Positions 1 to 9,661 of a DNA stretch of 64,000 nucleotides are shown in pieces. Where the stretch lies: contig VTEF01000001.1 of the NCBI GenBank assembly GCA_008180335.1, positions 62,001-126,000 on the forward strand. Direction: 5' to 3'. This stretch comes from Priestia megaterium. GTDB lineage: Bacteria; Bacillota; Bacilli; Bacillales; Bacillaceae_H. The notes beneath the pieces were generated by a model that worked only from the letters and a program-made list of their open reading frames with translations, ran no database searches and had not been told where the DNA came from. A program made the translations under genes and the position numbers. The stretch's first letter is position 1. Each line of letters opens with the position of its first letter.

Positions 1-182
1 CGACACTCATTTCAATTGGAGGCGGAACGTACGCACGTGCCCTTGAAGCAGGCGTTGCGTTTGGTCCGCTTTTTCCAGGGCGAGAAGAAGTCGCACATGA
101 AAAAGATGAATATATGGTCATCGATGATTTGCTGCGTGCGACAGCGATTTATGCACAAGCGATTTATGAATTGGCAAAGTAA
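1..182 (+). CDS. pepV: Dipeptidase PepV (Sapep/M20 family), C-terminal part
   Basis: Only the last 59 codons are in the window; the reading frame starts at base 3 and stops at 180-182. The visible protein contains a glycine-rich GGGTYAR segment, then a phenylalanine/glycine-rich stretch (FGPLFPGREEVAHEKDE) and ends ...AIYELAK. That combination is typical of the C-terminus of zinc-dependent M20 dipeptidases of the PepV/Sapep type, which cleave dipeptides in the cytoplasm. In B. subtilis the homologue ytjP sits at this place. The family call rests on a short stretch and on position, so it is good but not certain. Confidence 0.8.
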   Translation, partial: TLISIGGGTYARALEAGVAFGPLFPGREEVAHEKDEYMVIDDLLRATAIYAQAIYELAK

Positions 183-213
183 TCAACAAACACAACAGCT
201 TTATTCTTAAAAT

Positions 214-243
214 GAAACCATGGGTGTGATAACCTATGGTTTC
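214..243 (+). terminator. Terminator-like hairpin after pepV
   Basis: GAAACCAT and ATGGTTTC form the outer stem, extended inward by a GG/CC pair. The T-run after it is weak (TTCTTC), so it may be an inefficient terminator. Confidence 0.5.
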
Positions 244-416
244 TTCTATATGAAAGCATAAGTGGAAACGTAAAGTGAAAAAGCGGCAAAACCTCATGTA
301 AAACCTATCTAAAGAAGATATCGCTTAATTGGAAACTGTGATAAAATCAATTTGTTTAGCTGTAGGAATCGTAAAATATTGTTACTTAGAAAAGCATCAG
401 GAAATGAGGTGGAGAA

Positions 417-1598
417 GTGCAGTTAGCTGTTAAGAATGAAAGTGTTAACTCTAAAATGGTATTCAGTGCATACTATTTTTTTGTATTTTTTGGAATTGGT
501 GGGCTATTTCCCTTGCTATCGGTTTATTTGACGGAGGTTGTAGAACTTTCTGGAACACAAGTCGGAGTCATTATGTCAATTAGTCCAGTAGTGATGATTG
601 TTGCGCAACCTTTTTGGGGGCTGATAGCAGATTATACACAAAAAACAAGATTGGTGTTAACCGTTACACTTATATGTACAGGGGTTGCTGGCATCTTTTT
701 TTCATTTTCACAGCACTATTATTTCTTAATTCTCTTAGCAGGTGTCTTGGCATTTTTTCAAGGAGCGCTCATTCCATTATCTGATAGCATTACGCTAAAT
801 TATATCACCAGGGTTCATGGAGATTATGGAGCGATTCGATTATGGGGAGCTATTGGTTTTGCTGTTGCCGTTTTGATTGTTGGAGGCCTAGCAGAGAAGT
901 TTGGATTGCATATTATCTTTTATATTTTTGCTAGTATTCTCAGCGTGGCTGCTCTTCTTGCATGGCTGTTACCAAAGGAAAGCCAAAGTCTAAAAGTGGA
1001 TATGAGAAGTGGAATTAGAGAATTAATGAAGATGAAAAAGTTCATTTTATTTTTATGGATTACCTTTTTAATTTTTGGACCGATTTCTGCTAATAATTTT
1101 TATTTTGGCATTTATATTACAAGCCTTGGTGGAACACTGACAGGAGTTGGAATTGCATTTTTGCTAGCAGCAGGTAGTGAAGCTCCATTTATGAAGGTGG
1201 CAAGTGTATGGATTAAAAAAATAGGTGTCATGAAAATCCTCTTGCTAGCTGCATGCATTGCTTTTTTTAGATGGACCTTTTATTTTCTGGAACCTCCTTT
1301 ATTGCTTATTTACCTTACAACCGTTGTACAAGGATTTTCAATTGGCCTGTTTATTCCAGCCGCTCTTCAATATGTAAGAGATCTTGCACCTTTGCATGTA
1401 AGAGCAACTGCTGTGTCAGTTTATGCAGCAGTAGGAAATGGAATGGGAAGCTGGTTTTGTACTTTTTTGGGCGGTGTAATTCTTGAACATTATCATGCAG
1501 CCACCGTATATGGCTTTTTTATGACGCTTACTCTCCTTGGCTGTGTATTAATTGTGATATTAAAAAGAATTGAAACAAAAGAAGCGAATGCCACTTAA
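417..1598 (+). CDS. Major facilitator superfamily transporter (MFS_1-like)
   Basis: This 393-residue membrane protein has about twelve hydrophobic segments spread over its length and the MFS loop signature in the second/third helix region (WGLIADYTQKTR, residues about 64-75). The fold resembles the LacY/nucleoside-proton symporter-like MFS_1 group, but the substrate cannot be told. The start is a GTG with a good ribosome binding site (GAGGTGGAG) a few bases upstream. It stands alone, with terminators on both sides, and its own terminator overlaps the stop codon. A drug or sugar exporter role is equally possible. Confidence 0.8.
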   Translation: MQLAVKNESVNSKMVFSAYYFFVFFGIGGLFPLLSVYLTEVVELSGTQVGVIMSISPVVMIVAQPFWGLIADYTQKTRLVLTVTLICTGVAGIFFSFSQHYYFLILLAGVLAFFQGALIPLSDSITLNYITRVHGDYGAIRLWGAIGFAVAVLIVGGLAEKFGLHIIFYIFASILSVAALLAWLLPKESQSLKVDMRSGIRELMKMKKFILFLWITFLIFGPISANNFYFGIYITSLGGTLTGVGIAFLLAAGSEAPFMKVASVWIKKIGVMKILLLAACIAFFRWTFYFLEPPLLLIYLTTVVQGFSIGLFIPAALQYVRDLAPLHVRATAVSVYAAVGNGMGSWFCTFLGGVILEHYHAATVYGFFMTLTLLGCVLIVILKRIETKEANAT

Positions 1599-1616
1599 AA
1601 GGCATTCGCTTCTTTT
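1577..1616. terminator. Strong bidirectional terminator between MFS gene and cysK-like gene
   Basis: A perfect 16-bp stem (1577-1592 with 1601-1616) has an 8-base loop that contains the MFS stop codon. It has A-rich and T-rich flanks, so it can serve both convergent genes. Confidence 0.85.
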
Positions 1617-1637
1617 GTTTACAACATCATACACTCA

Positions 1638-2570
1638 TTATTCAAATGAAAACAAATCACTTGATAGATAACGCTCTCCTGTATCGCATGCAATGCAAAC
1701 CACAACTTGATCAGGAGTTAATTTTTTAGCTACTTCAATTGCTGCGAAGCATGCAGCACCAGATGATGGACCGACTAAAATCCCTTCTTCAGATGCTAAT
1801 CTGCGTGTAATATCGTAAGCTTCTTCGTCTTTAATTTTAAGAATTTCATCATATACATTTATATTTAGTGTATCTGGAATAAAGCCAGGACTTGTGCCGA
1901 CCAGCTTATGCTTTCCAGGTTTCCCGCCAGATAAAACGGGAGACCCTGCAGGCTCTACGACATGTACACTCATGCTTGGATAATGCTCTTTTAATGCTTC
2001 ACCCGTGCCTGTAATGGTACCACCTGTACCTGCTGTTGCTACAAATGCTGCTAAATCTTTTCCAAGCTCATCCATTGCCTTAATAATCTCTTTTGCTGTT
2101 GTTTTGCGGTGAGCATCTGGATTTGCATGATTTTTAAATTGCATCGGCATAAACGCATTTGGAATTTCTTTAGTTAACTCTTCTGCTTTGCGTATAGCAC
2201 CAGGCATTTTTTCATCTCCTGGCGTCAAGATAACTTCTGCACCATAGGCTTTTAATAAATTAATGCGTTCTTGAGTCATTGTATCAGGCATGACTAGAAT
2301 AGCACGATAGCCTCGCGCAGCAGCGTTCATAGCCAAGCCGATGCCAGTGTTTCCGCTTGTTGGTTCAATAATAGTAGAATCAGGATGCAGCAATCCTTTT
2401 TGTTCAGCTTCAACAATCATATTAAAGGCAGCCCGGTCTTTGACACTTCGACTAGGGTTGAAAAATTCAAGCTTTAAGTAAACCGAGGCTGCATCAGCCG
2501 GTTGAAGACGATTTAATTTTACAAGAGGTGTGTCGCCGATTAAGTCAGCCATGTTTGTAACGACTTTCAT
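1638..2570 (-). CDS. cysK: Cysteine synthase / PLP-dependent O-acetylserine sulfhydrylase-like
   Basis: About 310 residues, fold type II PLP enzyme. The PLP lysine lies in SRSVKDR (residues about 39-45), the substrate loop is SGNTGIG and the phosphate loop is GTGGTITG. These enzymes make cysteine from O-acetylserine and sulfide. Position after pepV matches the B. subtilis paralogue ytkP, so it may be a secondary cysteine synthase rather than the main CysK. The start chosen is the ATG of MKVVTNM, which has AAAGGATGA seven bases upstream; a further in-frame ATG 18 bases upstream has no such site. Convergent with the MFS gene. Confidence 0.85.
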   Translation of the reverse strand: MKVVTNMADLIGDTPLVKLNRLQPADAASVYLKLEFFNPSRSVKDRAAFNMIVEAEQKGLLHPDSTIIEPTSGNTGIGLAMNAAARGYRAILVMPDTMTQERINLLKAYGAEVILTPGDEKMPGAIRKAEELTKEIPNAFMPMQFKNHANPDAHRKTTAKEIIKAMDELGKDLAAFVATAGTGGTITGTGEALKEHYPSMSVHVVEPAGSPVLSGGKPGKHKLVGTSPGFIPDTLNINVYDEILKIKDEEAYDITRRLASEEGILVGPSSGAACFAAIEVAKKLTPDQVVVCIACDTGERYLSSDLFSFE

Positions 2571-2961
2571 TTTGCTCATCCTTTGCATATAGAATAAAAC
2601 GTCTATTAAAAAGTAACGTTTTAAGGAATAGCCTTCACATCCATAATGCTGTACGTAAAGACTGTAATTACCTTCTTTATTTTAATTAAAATGTCGAGTA
2701 AGTACTTTATATGATAACACAAATTGCATCGTTTTAAATGAGAGAAGGCTTCAAGTGGTTACATTCTTTATTCTTATCTAAAAAGACGAATTTATCGATC
2801 TTATTTTTAGAAGGCTCATAACGCAACGTATATCCTTAACTGCTAACGGGCGATGTTTTACTACACGATAATTAGAATTACTAGTGGTATCTTTCTAGCA
2901 TTGTTAGTAAAATTGAACAATAAAGCTATTAGGGTATTTTCAGCTAGGAGATTGATAGTAA
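2571..2961. other. Intergenic region with divergent promoters presumed
   Basis: Nearly 400 AT-rich bases separate the divergent cysK-like and ytlQ-like genes. I see no convincing small ORF, T-box, S-box or long hairpin here. The region presumably holds the two promoters, but no boxes stand out. Confidence 0.4.
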
Positions 2962-3906
2962 ATGGCACAACTTATTAAAATACAAGATTATATTTCACGT
3001 TATGAACGTGATTTATATCATTATTCATCTCAGTTTATTCAGTTAAAAAAGCAAAACTGGGAACAGGCAAAAGCTGCTTTTGAAACAGGAGAATTAACTA
3101 GAAACGAGTTTGTGAATGATCAGGAAACGGAAGAGGAGGCGAGTGCGTCCTTTCTTACTAAAGTAAAATCTTTTTTTAAAAAAGATAAAATGGAGTTCAT
3201 AGATCAAGAGCTGCTTGAAGATGATAAATCGAACGTTGAGAAAGAAGAAGAAACTCTCTCCTTTTTTATCACACAGCCTCAAAACCTTCATGACTTGAAA
3301 GTTCTTTTTCTAGAGAATGTTTTTCAATTGCAGATGAGATGGGCGACTTCTACACTGTTTGAACTTTCTCATATCGACCGACGTTTTATGTATGATGGAA
3401 GGTTAAAATACTTTTTGCAAAGCTTTCCTGATACATATTTAGTTATGTATAAGCCTGTATTTTTGTTGAAAAAGGCGCCTGTCGAAGCTGAAATCATTTT
3501 AATTGGTCCAACTGAAACGATATGTATTTCAATGATCGAAGGAAAAGACGGTTCGGTTTTTCAGTATTCAAAAGAAAACTTTTGGATAGAGCTAGTAGGA
3601 AAAGAGAAAAAGAAAGTGTTAAATCCATTATTAGGTTTACAGCGAACTGAGCAAATTATAAAAAATTTATATCAAGCAAATAATATTGAACGCCCTGTTA
3701 GAAAAGTCATTCTGAGCAGAAACGGCTTTTTGGATTATCCTGTTGAGCCGTATCAAATGGAATTTATTGATAAACGAAATTATGATACATGGTTTTATGA
3801 ACTTAGACGCTTATCTGCACCGCTTAAATTTAATCAATTACAGGCAGCACAAGTGTTGTTAAATCATAGTCAAAGCATCTACTTTGATCGAAATGAAAAT
3901 GAATAA
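2962..3906 (+). CDS. ytlQ: Conserved hypothetical protein, YtlQ-like by position
   Basis: A soluble, charged 314-residue protein without membrane segments or a motif I can assign to a catalytic family. The middle (residues about 55-100) is highly acidic/lysine-rich and probably disordered. The C-terminal half is rich in aromatic residues and looks folded. The gene starts at ATG after TAGGAG and is followed 105 bases later by the pullulanase gene on the same strand. The name rests on the B. subtilis gene order (ytlQ next to amyX) and not on a recognised domain. Confidence 0.55.
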   Translation: MAQLIKIQDYISRYERDLYHYSSQFIQLKKQNWEQAKAAFETGELTRNEFVNDQETEEEASASFLTKVKSFFKKDKMEFIDQELLEDDKSNVEKEEETLSFFITQPQNLHDLKVLFLENVFQLQMRWATSTLFELSHIDRRFMYDGRLKYFLQSFPDTYLVMYKPVFLLKKAPVEAEIILIGPTETICISMIEGKDGSVFQYSKENFWIELVGKEKKKVLNPLLGLQRTEQIIKNLYQANNIERPVRKVILSRNGFLDYPVEPYQMEFIDKRNYDTWFYELRRLSAPLKFNQLQAAQVLLNHSQSIYFDRNENE

Positions 3907-3936
3907 TTCATTTATAAAGTAAGGTTTTTTAAGTTG

Positions 3937-3951
3937 TAAAACGCTTTCATT
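3937..3951. promoter_or_regulatory. Near-cre element upstream of pulA
   Basis: TGTAAAACGCTTTCA differs from the CcpA consensus TGWAARCGYTTTCA by one extra A. It lies about 60 bases before the pullulanase start, where catabolite repression of a polysaccharide hydrolase would make sense. The extra base makes this a weak candidate. Confidence 0.35.
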
Positions 3952-4011
3952 TCTTTTGAATTAACATATACTGCTCATAATAAATCATGGTTAGGTTTAG
4001 GAGGGGAATAA

Positions 4012-6162
4012 ATGACTTATGATAATCAAAAGTTTGAAGCGTATTTAGACACAATGAATGTCATTACAGTATTAGTTCCAATATCTTACTACGATGGCCA
4101 AATTGATTGCTTTTATCTAAAAAGAGACGGTGTGAAAACACAACTGAACATTCAACAAATAATTTCTTTGGGTGAATGTATTAAATATGAATGTTATTGC
4201 ATGAGTAAAATTGACATTGGAGAAATATATGAAATTGTCGAAACAAATGGAGCGACGACCATATTGAGGATAGGGGCTGTTATTCGTACAAACGATTTTG
4301 ACGACTACTTCTTTTACGAAGGGAATGATTTAGGTGTTACATTTCATGAGACACATCTTTCTCTTAAAGTTTGGGCACCAACAGCCACCTATGTCAAAGT
4401 GAAACTGATTGAGCCTAAGACGAAACATCAAGAACTTTTAAACATGGAACGTCAAGAAAAAGGAGTATGGAAAGCAGAGCTGCCACTTGATAAAGAAGAT
4501 TTTTTTTACACATATCTTGTAAATGTAAATGGAATTTGTACAGAAGCCGTCGACCCGTATGCAATTGCATCTACTGCAAATAGTGAATATGGAGTACTTG
4601 TTAATTTAAATAATTTAAAGATGAGTAAAGTGGAGAAGCCCCCTTTTAACCAACCAACAGATGCGATTATTTATGAAATGCATATTCGGGATTTTTCTAG
4701 TCATCCATCTAGTGGTTTGAGAAATAAAGGTATGTATTTAGGTGTCATAGAGGAGGGAACGATTGGTTCGCCTCCTGTCACAACAGGAATAGCTTATTTA
4801 AAAGAGCTTGGTATTACTCATGTTGAATTGTTGCCCATTAATGATTTTGGTGGGGTGGATGAGCTTGAAAGAGAAAAATTATATAATTGGGGGTATAATC
4901 CTCTTTTATTTAACGTTCCTGAAGGAAGTTATTCATCTGAACCAACTAACTTTTTAAGTCGCATTGTTGAATTGAGAGAATTAATTTCATCTCTTCATGA
5001 AAATCAGTTACGTGTTATCATAGATGTAGTATATAATCATGTTTATGTTCGAGAAGAATCTTCATTTGAAAAAATTGTACCGGGTTATTATTTTCGTCAT
5101 AACGAATTCGGTATGCCGTCAAATGGAACTGGAGTGGGGAATGATTTTGCTTCGGAGCGAAAGATGGCAAGGAAATTCATTATAGACTCTGTTTTACATT
5201 GGGTTAAGCACTATAACGTAGATGGATTTCGCTTTGATTTAATGGGAATTTTAGATGTAGATACAATGAATACCCTTCACCAAAAAATAAATGAAATTGA
5301 TCAAACGATTCTATTATTTGGTGAAGGGTGGGATTTAAATACCTCATTGCCACATCATAAAAAAGCAACTATTTATAATGCAGATAAAATGCCGAATATT
5401 GGACATTTTAATGACCGATTTCGAGATTTTATTAAGGGCAGTACATTTAACGTGTATGACAGAGGCTTTATTTGTGGGAATTATCATAAAAAAGATGAAG
5501 TGAAACAAGTAGTTGCTGGAAGCGTATCTTATCAAAAAGGAGAGAAATATTTATTTCAAGAACCTTTTTATTCCATTAATTACGTAGAATCACATGATAA
5601 TCATACATTGTGGGATAAATTATGCAAATGCAATGAACACGAAGATGAAGAGACGTGGCGTAAAAGACAAAAGTTAGCAACGGCTATTGTCCTATTTTCA
5701 CAGGGAATTCCATTTTTACACAGCGGACAAGAATTTTATCGGACAAAAAACGGTATAGAAAATAGCTACAACGCATCGGATGCTATTAACGCTTTGGATT
5801 GGGAAAGAAGGTATAAGTTTCAGCTTGATGTTGAATGGGTTCGGCAATTAATATCAATTCGAAAAACACATGGTGCATTTCGCTTTCATACAACGGAATT
5901 AATTCGAAAGCATTTGAAGTTTTTAGCTTCACCTGACCCAGTTGTAGCTTATCATTTAACTGATGTCTCCATGTTTGGTCCTTGGAAGCAAATTATCGTC
6001 GCCTTTAATCAAGATAAAAATGAGCAAGAATTGTGTATCCCAGGTAATGAATGGAACATTGCAGTTAATGGAGATCAAGTGTATCAAAAAGAGTATCCTA
6101 TTATTACACAGGAAAAAATTCAAATTCCTAAAATTAGTGTTCTTATGCTATTTCAACGATAA
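4012..6162 (+). CDS. pulA: Type I pullulanase (glycoside hydrolase family 13)
   Basis: 716 residues, the usual size for cytoplasmic Bacillus AmyX. There is no signal peptide. An N-terminal domain is followed by a CBM48-like domain (residues about 100-190, VTFHETHLSLKVWAPTATYVKV). The GH13 barrel has the type I pullulanase signature YNWGYNP (about 288), region I DVVYNH (about 338), region II DGFRFD with the nucleophile Asp (about 403), region III GEGWD with the acid/base Glu (about 437) and region IV ESHDNHT (about 525). It debranches alpha-1,6 links in pullulan, glycogen or limit dextrins. The start has a strong AGGAGGGGA site. A terminator follows. Confidence 0.95.
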   Translation: MTYDNQKFEAYLDTMNVITVLVPISYYDGQIDCFYLKRDGVKTQLNIQQIISLGECIKYECYCMSKIDIGEIYEIVETNGATTILRIGAVIRTNDFDDYFFYEGNDLGVTFHETHLSLKVWAPTATYVKVKLIEPKTKHQELLNMERQEKGVWKAELPLDKEDFFYTYLVNVNGICTEAVDPYAIASTANSEYGVLVNLNNLKMSKVEKPPFNQPTDAIIYEMHIRDFSSHPSSGLRNKGMYLGVIEEGTIGSPPVTTGIAYLKELGITHVELLPINDFGGVDELEREKLYNWGYNPLLFNVPEGSYSSEPTNFLSRIVELRELISSLHENQLRVIIDVVYNHVYVREESSFEKIVPGYYFRHNEFGMPSNGTGVGNDFASERKMARKFIIDSVLHWVKHYNVDGFRFDLMGILDVDTMNTLHQKINEIDQTILLFGEGWDLNTSLPHHKKATIYNADKMPNIGHFNDRFRDFIKGSTFNVYDRGFICGNYHKKDEVKQVVAGSVSYQKGEKYLFQEPFYSINYVESHDNHTLWDKLCKCNEHEDEETWRKRQKLATAIVLFSQGIPFLHSGQEFYRTKNGIENSYNASDAINALDWERRYKFQLDVEWVRQLISIRKTHGAFRFHTTELIRKHLKFLASPDPVVAYHLTDVSMFGPWKQIIVAFNQDKNEQELCIPGNEWNIAVNGDQVYQKEYPIITQEKIQIPKISVLMLFQR

Positions 6163-6214
6163 GTATTATTCTGCTACTTGACGAAAAAAGTGAGATGAGG
6201 ATAATATTTATAAA

Positions 6215-6255
6215 GGATAGCTATTGGTATATGTCCTCAATAGCTGTCTTTTTTA
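6215..6255 (+). terminator. Terminator after pulA
   Basis: GATAGCTATTG pairs with CAATAGCTGTC (one G-T pair) around an 11-base loop, followed by TTTTTTATTT. Confidence 0.8.
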
Positions 6256-6318
6256 TTTAATAGAAAATTGAACGTCAACTATAGATTGTAAAGAAAATAA
6301 GTTAAATTTTTAAATGAA

Positions 6319-7143
6319 ATGTGTGTGTTGAAATTGAAGATGAATTGGTTGGAACATATATTAGGCAGTGAATGGGAAGTGACTCCTGCAGGCGGTGCAA
6401 CTGGAGATGCTTACTTTGCGCAGTTTCAAGACCGAAAGCTATTTTTAAAGCGAAATTCATCTCCTTTTCTAGCTGTCTTATCGGCAGAAGGAATTGTTCC
6501 TAAGCTCGTTTGGACAAGACGAATGGAGAATGGAGATGTGATTACCGCACAGCATTGGCTGAACGGTCGCGAATTAAAACCAAAAGATATGAGCTCTCAA
6601 GGTGTGACAGAATTACTTAGTAAAATTCATCACTCCAAAGAGTTATTAGATATGTTAAAAAGGCTGGGAAAAGCCCCATTATTACCAGAAGAGGTACTTC
6701 GTGATATTCGGATGAATGTAGCTAAGGTTTTACAGCAAGAAGAAGTTGTTAAGCTTGGTATTGCTTACTTAGAAAAAGAACTTTCAGCTGTACAGACAGA
6801 TCACCATGTTGTGTGCCATTGTGATGTTAATCATAATAACTGGCTGTTAGGAGAAAATAAACAATTATATTTAATTGATTGGGACGGAGCGATGATTGCT
6901 GATCCGGCCATTGATTTAGGTTTATTATTATATTGGTACATTGATCCATCTGAATGGGAAAGCTGGCTAGCTAACTATGGCGTTACGTTAACCAATAGTT
7001 TGCAAAGAAGAATGAAATGGTATGTGGTTAGTCAAACCATTTTATTTATTGAATGGCACCGTACAAAGAATGAAATACCTGAAATGAATTACTGGCTTGA
7101 TTATCTTCATACTCTAGTAACAGAGGATAACCAAGCACAGTAA
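6319..7143 (+). CDS. ytmP: Phosphotransferase family protein YtmP (choline/aminoglycoside kinase fold)
   Basis: A kinase-like protein of about 270 residues. The catalytic loop VVCHCDVNHNNWLL (H-x-D-x-x-x-x-N, residues about 163-177) and the following metal motif LIDWDGAMIADPAIDLG (about 182-198) are those of APH/choline kinase-like phosphotransferases. The substrate is unknown. The true start is uncertain: ATG at 6319 or the ATG of MNWLEHI at 6340 are both in frame and neither has a clear ribosome binding site. It lies between pulA and the convergent ytzH, as in B. subtilis. Confidence 0.85.
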   Translation: MCVLKLKMNWLEHILGSEWEVTPAGGATGDAYFAQFQDRKLFLKRNSSPFLAVLSAEGIVPKLVWTRRMENGDVITAQHWLNGRELKPKDMSSQGVTELLSKIHHSKELLDMLKRLGKAPLLPEEVLRDIRMNVAKVLQQEEVVKLGIAYLEKELSAVQTDHHVVCHCDVNHNNWLLGENKQLYLIDWDGAMIADPAIDLGLLLYWYIDPSEWESWLANYGVTLTNSLQRRMKWYVVSQTILFIEWHRTKNEIPEMNYWLDYLHTLVTEDNQAQ

Positions 7144-7164
7144 CGAATGAAAAGTCTAGCGGCT

Positions 7165-7443
7165 TTAGGATAAAGTAGAAAGTTCTTGAATCCATTGTGA
7201 TAAATTTTGTTGATTTGTTTCAATGTGCTTGTTTAAGTGCACCGCGTTCTTAGCTGTTTGTGTGTACTCATATACATTTTGCAATGTGTGATGTACTTGA
7301 TCACTAGCTGTTCCTTTTTCTAGCATTGCTTGAGCTAAACGTTCAACTTGCTCGCATTCTGCAACCGTTCCACAGCAATCACTTTGATGGTTTGATAAGA
7401 TATCTTTTAGCATATCCATTTGATGTTGAGAATTTAAAGGCAT
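7165..7443 (-). CDS. ytzH: YtzH-like small cytoplasmic protein
   Basis: A 92-residue soluble helical protein (MPLNSQHQMDMLKDIL...) with an acidic Cys pair (CCGTVAECEQ, residues about 23-32). The size, sequence style and position between ytmP and trmB match the YtzH family, which has no known function. A clear AAAGGATGATG site precedes the ATG. It is convergent with ytmP and divergent from trmB. Confidence 0.8.
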   Translation of the reverse strand: MPLNSQHQMDMLKDILSNHQSDCCGTVAECEQVERLAQAMLEKGTASDQVHHTLQNVYEYTQTAKNAVHLNKHIETNQQNLSQWIQELSTLS

Positions 7444-7586
7444 CTAGCATCATCCTTTCTCGTATGATGCTTTTATTTTTTTCTTTCTAAATACAATTAT
7501 TCATATGAATGTCGGTTGTTGAAAATAGCCGACATTTTCAATGCGTCTAAAGTTTAAATATAGAAATTAGATAATGAGGTGTTAAC

Positions 7587-8231
7587 ATGAGATTACGAAA
7601 TAAGCCATGGGCAAAAGAAAAGCTTGCCCAGTACCCGAACTATGTGATTGCAGACCCTGAACAACATAAAGGGAATTGGAATCGCGTATTTAACAATGAT
7701 CATCCACTTCATATTGAAGTTGGTACAGGAAAAGGTCAATTTTTGCTTGGAATGGCTAAGCAAAATCCTGATATTAATTATATTGGAATTGAACTTTACG
7801 AGAGCGTCATTGTTAGTGCATTAGACCGCCTTATCGAAGAGGAACTTCCAAATTTAAAGCTGTTAAGTGTAGATGCGAAAAATTTAAATGAATATTTTTC
7901 GAAAGGCGATGTTGAGCGCGTTTATTTAAACTTTTCAGATCCATGGCCAAAAATTCGGCATGCGAAGCGTCGTTTAACTTATAAAACATTTTTAGAAATG
8001 TATGAGAACATATTAATCGATGGTGGAGAAATTCATTTTAAAACAGATAACCAAGGACTGTTTGAGTATTCACTGATGAGCTTTTCTGAATACGGCCTTT
8101 TATTAAAATATATTAGTTTAGATTTGCACAACAGTCATTTCGAAGGAAATGTCATGACAGAATATGAAGAAAAGTTTTCTAAAAAGGGCAGCCGTATTTA
8201 TCGTTGTGAAGTAAAATATATGAATGTATAA
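7587..8231 (+). CDS. trmB: tRNA (guanine-N7-)-methyltransferase TrmB
   Basis: 214 residues, full length for the single-subunit bacterial enzyme. The SAM-binding motif I is [13 protein letters not shown] (residues about 44-56) and [11 protein letters not shown] follows. The family signature [19 protein letters not shown] spans about 111-130 and [13 protein letters not shown] about 150-162. It makes m7G46 in the tRNA variable loop. The ATG has GAGGTG upstream. A terminator follows within the end of the gene. Confidence 0.97.
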   Translation: MRLRNKPWAKEKLAQYPNYVIADPEQHKGNWNRVFNNDHPLHIEVGTGKGQFLLGMAKQNPDINYIGIELYESVIVSALDRLIEEELPNLKLLSVDAKNLNEYFSKGDVERVYLNFSDPWPKIRHAKRRLTYKTFLEMYENILIDGGEIHFKTDNQGLFEYSLMSFSEYGLLLKYISLDLHNSHFEGNVMTEYEEKFSKKGSRIYRCEVKYMNV

Positions 8232-8257
8232 GGACTGAATGCATCAGTCCTTTTTTT
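8230..8257 (+). terminator. Terminator after trmB
   Basis: AAGGACTGA pairs with TCAGTCCTT around a 5-base loop, followed by a T-run; the stem begins at the stop codon. Confidence 0.9.
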
Positions 8258-8357
8258 GTTGCTGTCATTACTCCATTTTGTACAAAATAAGGTGAATTTC
8301 TATCACAAGTAAAAAAGAGAGTGGTACAATAAGTAGGAATATATTGGAGGTGTAAAA

Positions 8358-9215
8358 ATGGAAACGTTAACAATAGGAGATGTAAAAGTCACATGGTTAC
8401 ATGGCGGAGATAACCACTTAGACGGTGGTGCAATGTTTGGCGTTGTTCCAAAAGAACTGTGGTCAAAAAAATATCCTGCTGCTTATGAAAATCGAATTCC
8501 AATGAGAACAGATCCGTTGTTAGTTCAAACGAAAACAGATTCCATTTTAATTGATGCTGGTATTGGAAATGGAATGTTAGGAGACAAGCATAAGAAACAT
8601 TTTGGTGTCACTGAAGAATCTCAAGTCGTTCAAGACTTAGCCAAGCTTAATTTAACATGTGAAGACATTACAAAAGTCATCATGACCCACCTTCATTTTG
8701 ATCATGTATCGGGATTAACAACAAGAAAAGAAGAGCAGTTCGTTTCAGTATTCCCAAATGCTGATATTTACGTCAGTGAAGTTGAGTGGAATGAAATGAA
8801 AAATCCAAATATTCGTTCGAAAAATACGTATTGGAAACAAAATTGGGAAGCAATCGAACATCAGATTGTTACTTTTAACAATCATCTTCAATTGCTTCCA
8901 GAGATTAATATTCACCATACAGGCGGACATAGTAACGGACATTCGATTGTTATACTTAACAGTCAAAATGAAACGCTCGTACACATGGGAGATTTATTGC
9001 CAACTCATGCACATCAAAATGTGCTGTGGGTCATGGCATATGATGATTATCCAATGGATTCTATTTGCGAAAAACAAAAATGGTTATCATATGCATGTCA
9101 GCATAATGCATGGTTAAGTTTTTATCATGATGCCCTGTATCGCGCAGTAAAATGGAATGATGCAGGAGAGTTACTTGATTATCTTATGATTGAGAAATCA
9201 GTGTTAAATCAATAA
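8358..9215 (+). CDS. ytnP: Metallo-beta-lactamase fold hydrolase YtnP (quorum-quenching lactonase type)
   Basis: 285 residues. The zinc site MTHLHFDHVSG (H-x-H-x-D-H, residues about 112-122), the downstream TGGHSNGHS (about 192-200), HMGDLLPTHAH (about 210-220) and a late His complete the AHL-lactonase-like metallo-beta-lactamase set. In B. subtilis YtnP degrades streptomycete signalling lactones; the same substrate here is inference. The ATG follows GGAGG. Its 3' end overlaps the convergent ytzB by 32 bases. Confidence 0.92.
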   Translation: METLTIGDVKVTWLHGGDNHLDGGAMFGVVPKELWSKKYPAAYENRIPMRTDPLLVQTKTDSILIDAGIGNGMLGDKHKKHFGVTEESQVVQDLAKLNLTCEDITKVIMTHLHFDHVSGLTTRKEEQFVSVFPNADIYVSEVEWNEMKNPNIRSKNTYWKQNWEAIEHQIVTFNNHLQLLPEINIHHTGGHSNGHSIVILNSQNETLVHMGDLLPTHAHQNVLWVMAYDDYPMDSICEKQKWLSYACQHNAWLSFYHDALYRAVKWNDAGELLDYLMIEKSVLNQ

Positions 9216-9495
9216 TCGCACCGCTATCCTTATCCACAAAAAATTCATAGTGTTCTTGTTTTTCTTGGTATGTACGCATAATTCCACCGTTATATCCTTC
9301 AAATGATAAGCCGTTTTTATGCGTTAATTTTGTCGTCGTTTGAATCCAAGATCCATCAACTGTGCCATTTTGTTTAAAGGCTTGCTTGACATTGTGCAGT
9401 GCTTCTGTGGAGGAAATTGACGACTTTCTTTTTTTGAAAATATAAGCGCTTGCAAAGCCGATAGCTATACCTGTAAAGAGCTGAGCATATTTCAA
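9184..9495 (-). CDS. ytzB: YtzB-like membrane-anchored PepSY-domain protein
   Basis: About 103 residues: a hydrophobic N-terminal segment (YAQLFTGIAIGFASAYIF) acts as an uncleaved anchor, followed by KKRKSS. The C-terminal part (WIQTTTKLTHKNGLSFEGYNGGI...YEFFVDKDSGAIIDL) ends like a PepSY-type fold. Start choice: GTG or TTG codons cluster here; GAGGGTGA best serves the TTG at 9495, while the GTG at 9504 sits too close to it. Function unknown. Confidence 0.75.
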   Translation of the reverse strand: MKYAQLFTGIAIGFASAYIFKKRKSSISSTEALHNVKQAFKQNGTVDGSWIQTTTKLTHKNGLSFEGYNGGIMRTYQEKQEHYEFFVDKDSGAIIDLTLISQS

Positions 9496-9661
9496 CACAG
9501 TCACCCTCTTATCATTAAAATAGTGTAGTCTGTGTGAGTAATTATACAGAAGATTGGGAGTTTTGTTAAGCGTTCATGCTTTACTGTGTGATAAACTAGC
9601 AACTATTTCCGCTTTTCGCTACAATAAAGAAAGGAACTATACATAGAAGGAGAGAATATGT

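Noticed and set aside
16-210. 64-codon ORF at the left edge
   Set aside because: It is out of frame with the recognisable PepV C-terminus, which explains the same bases with family motifs.
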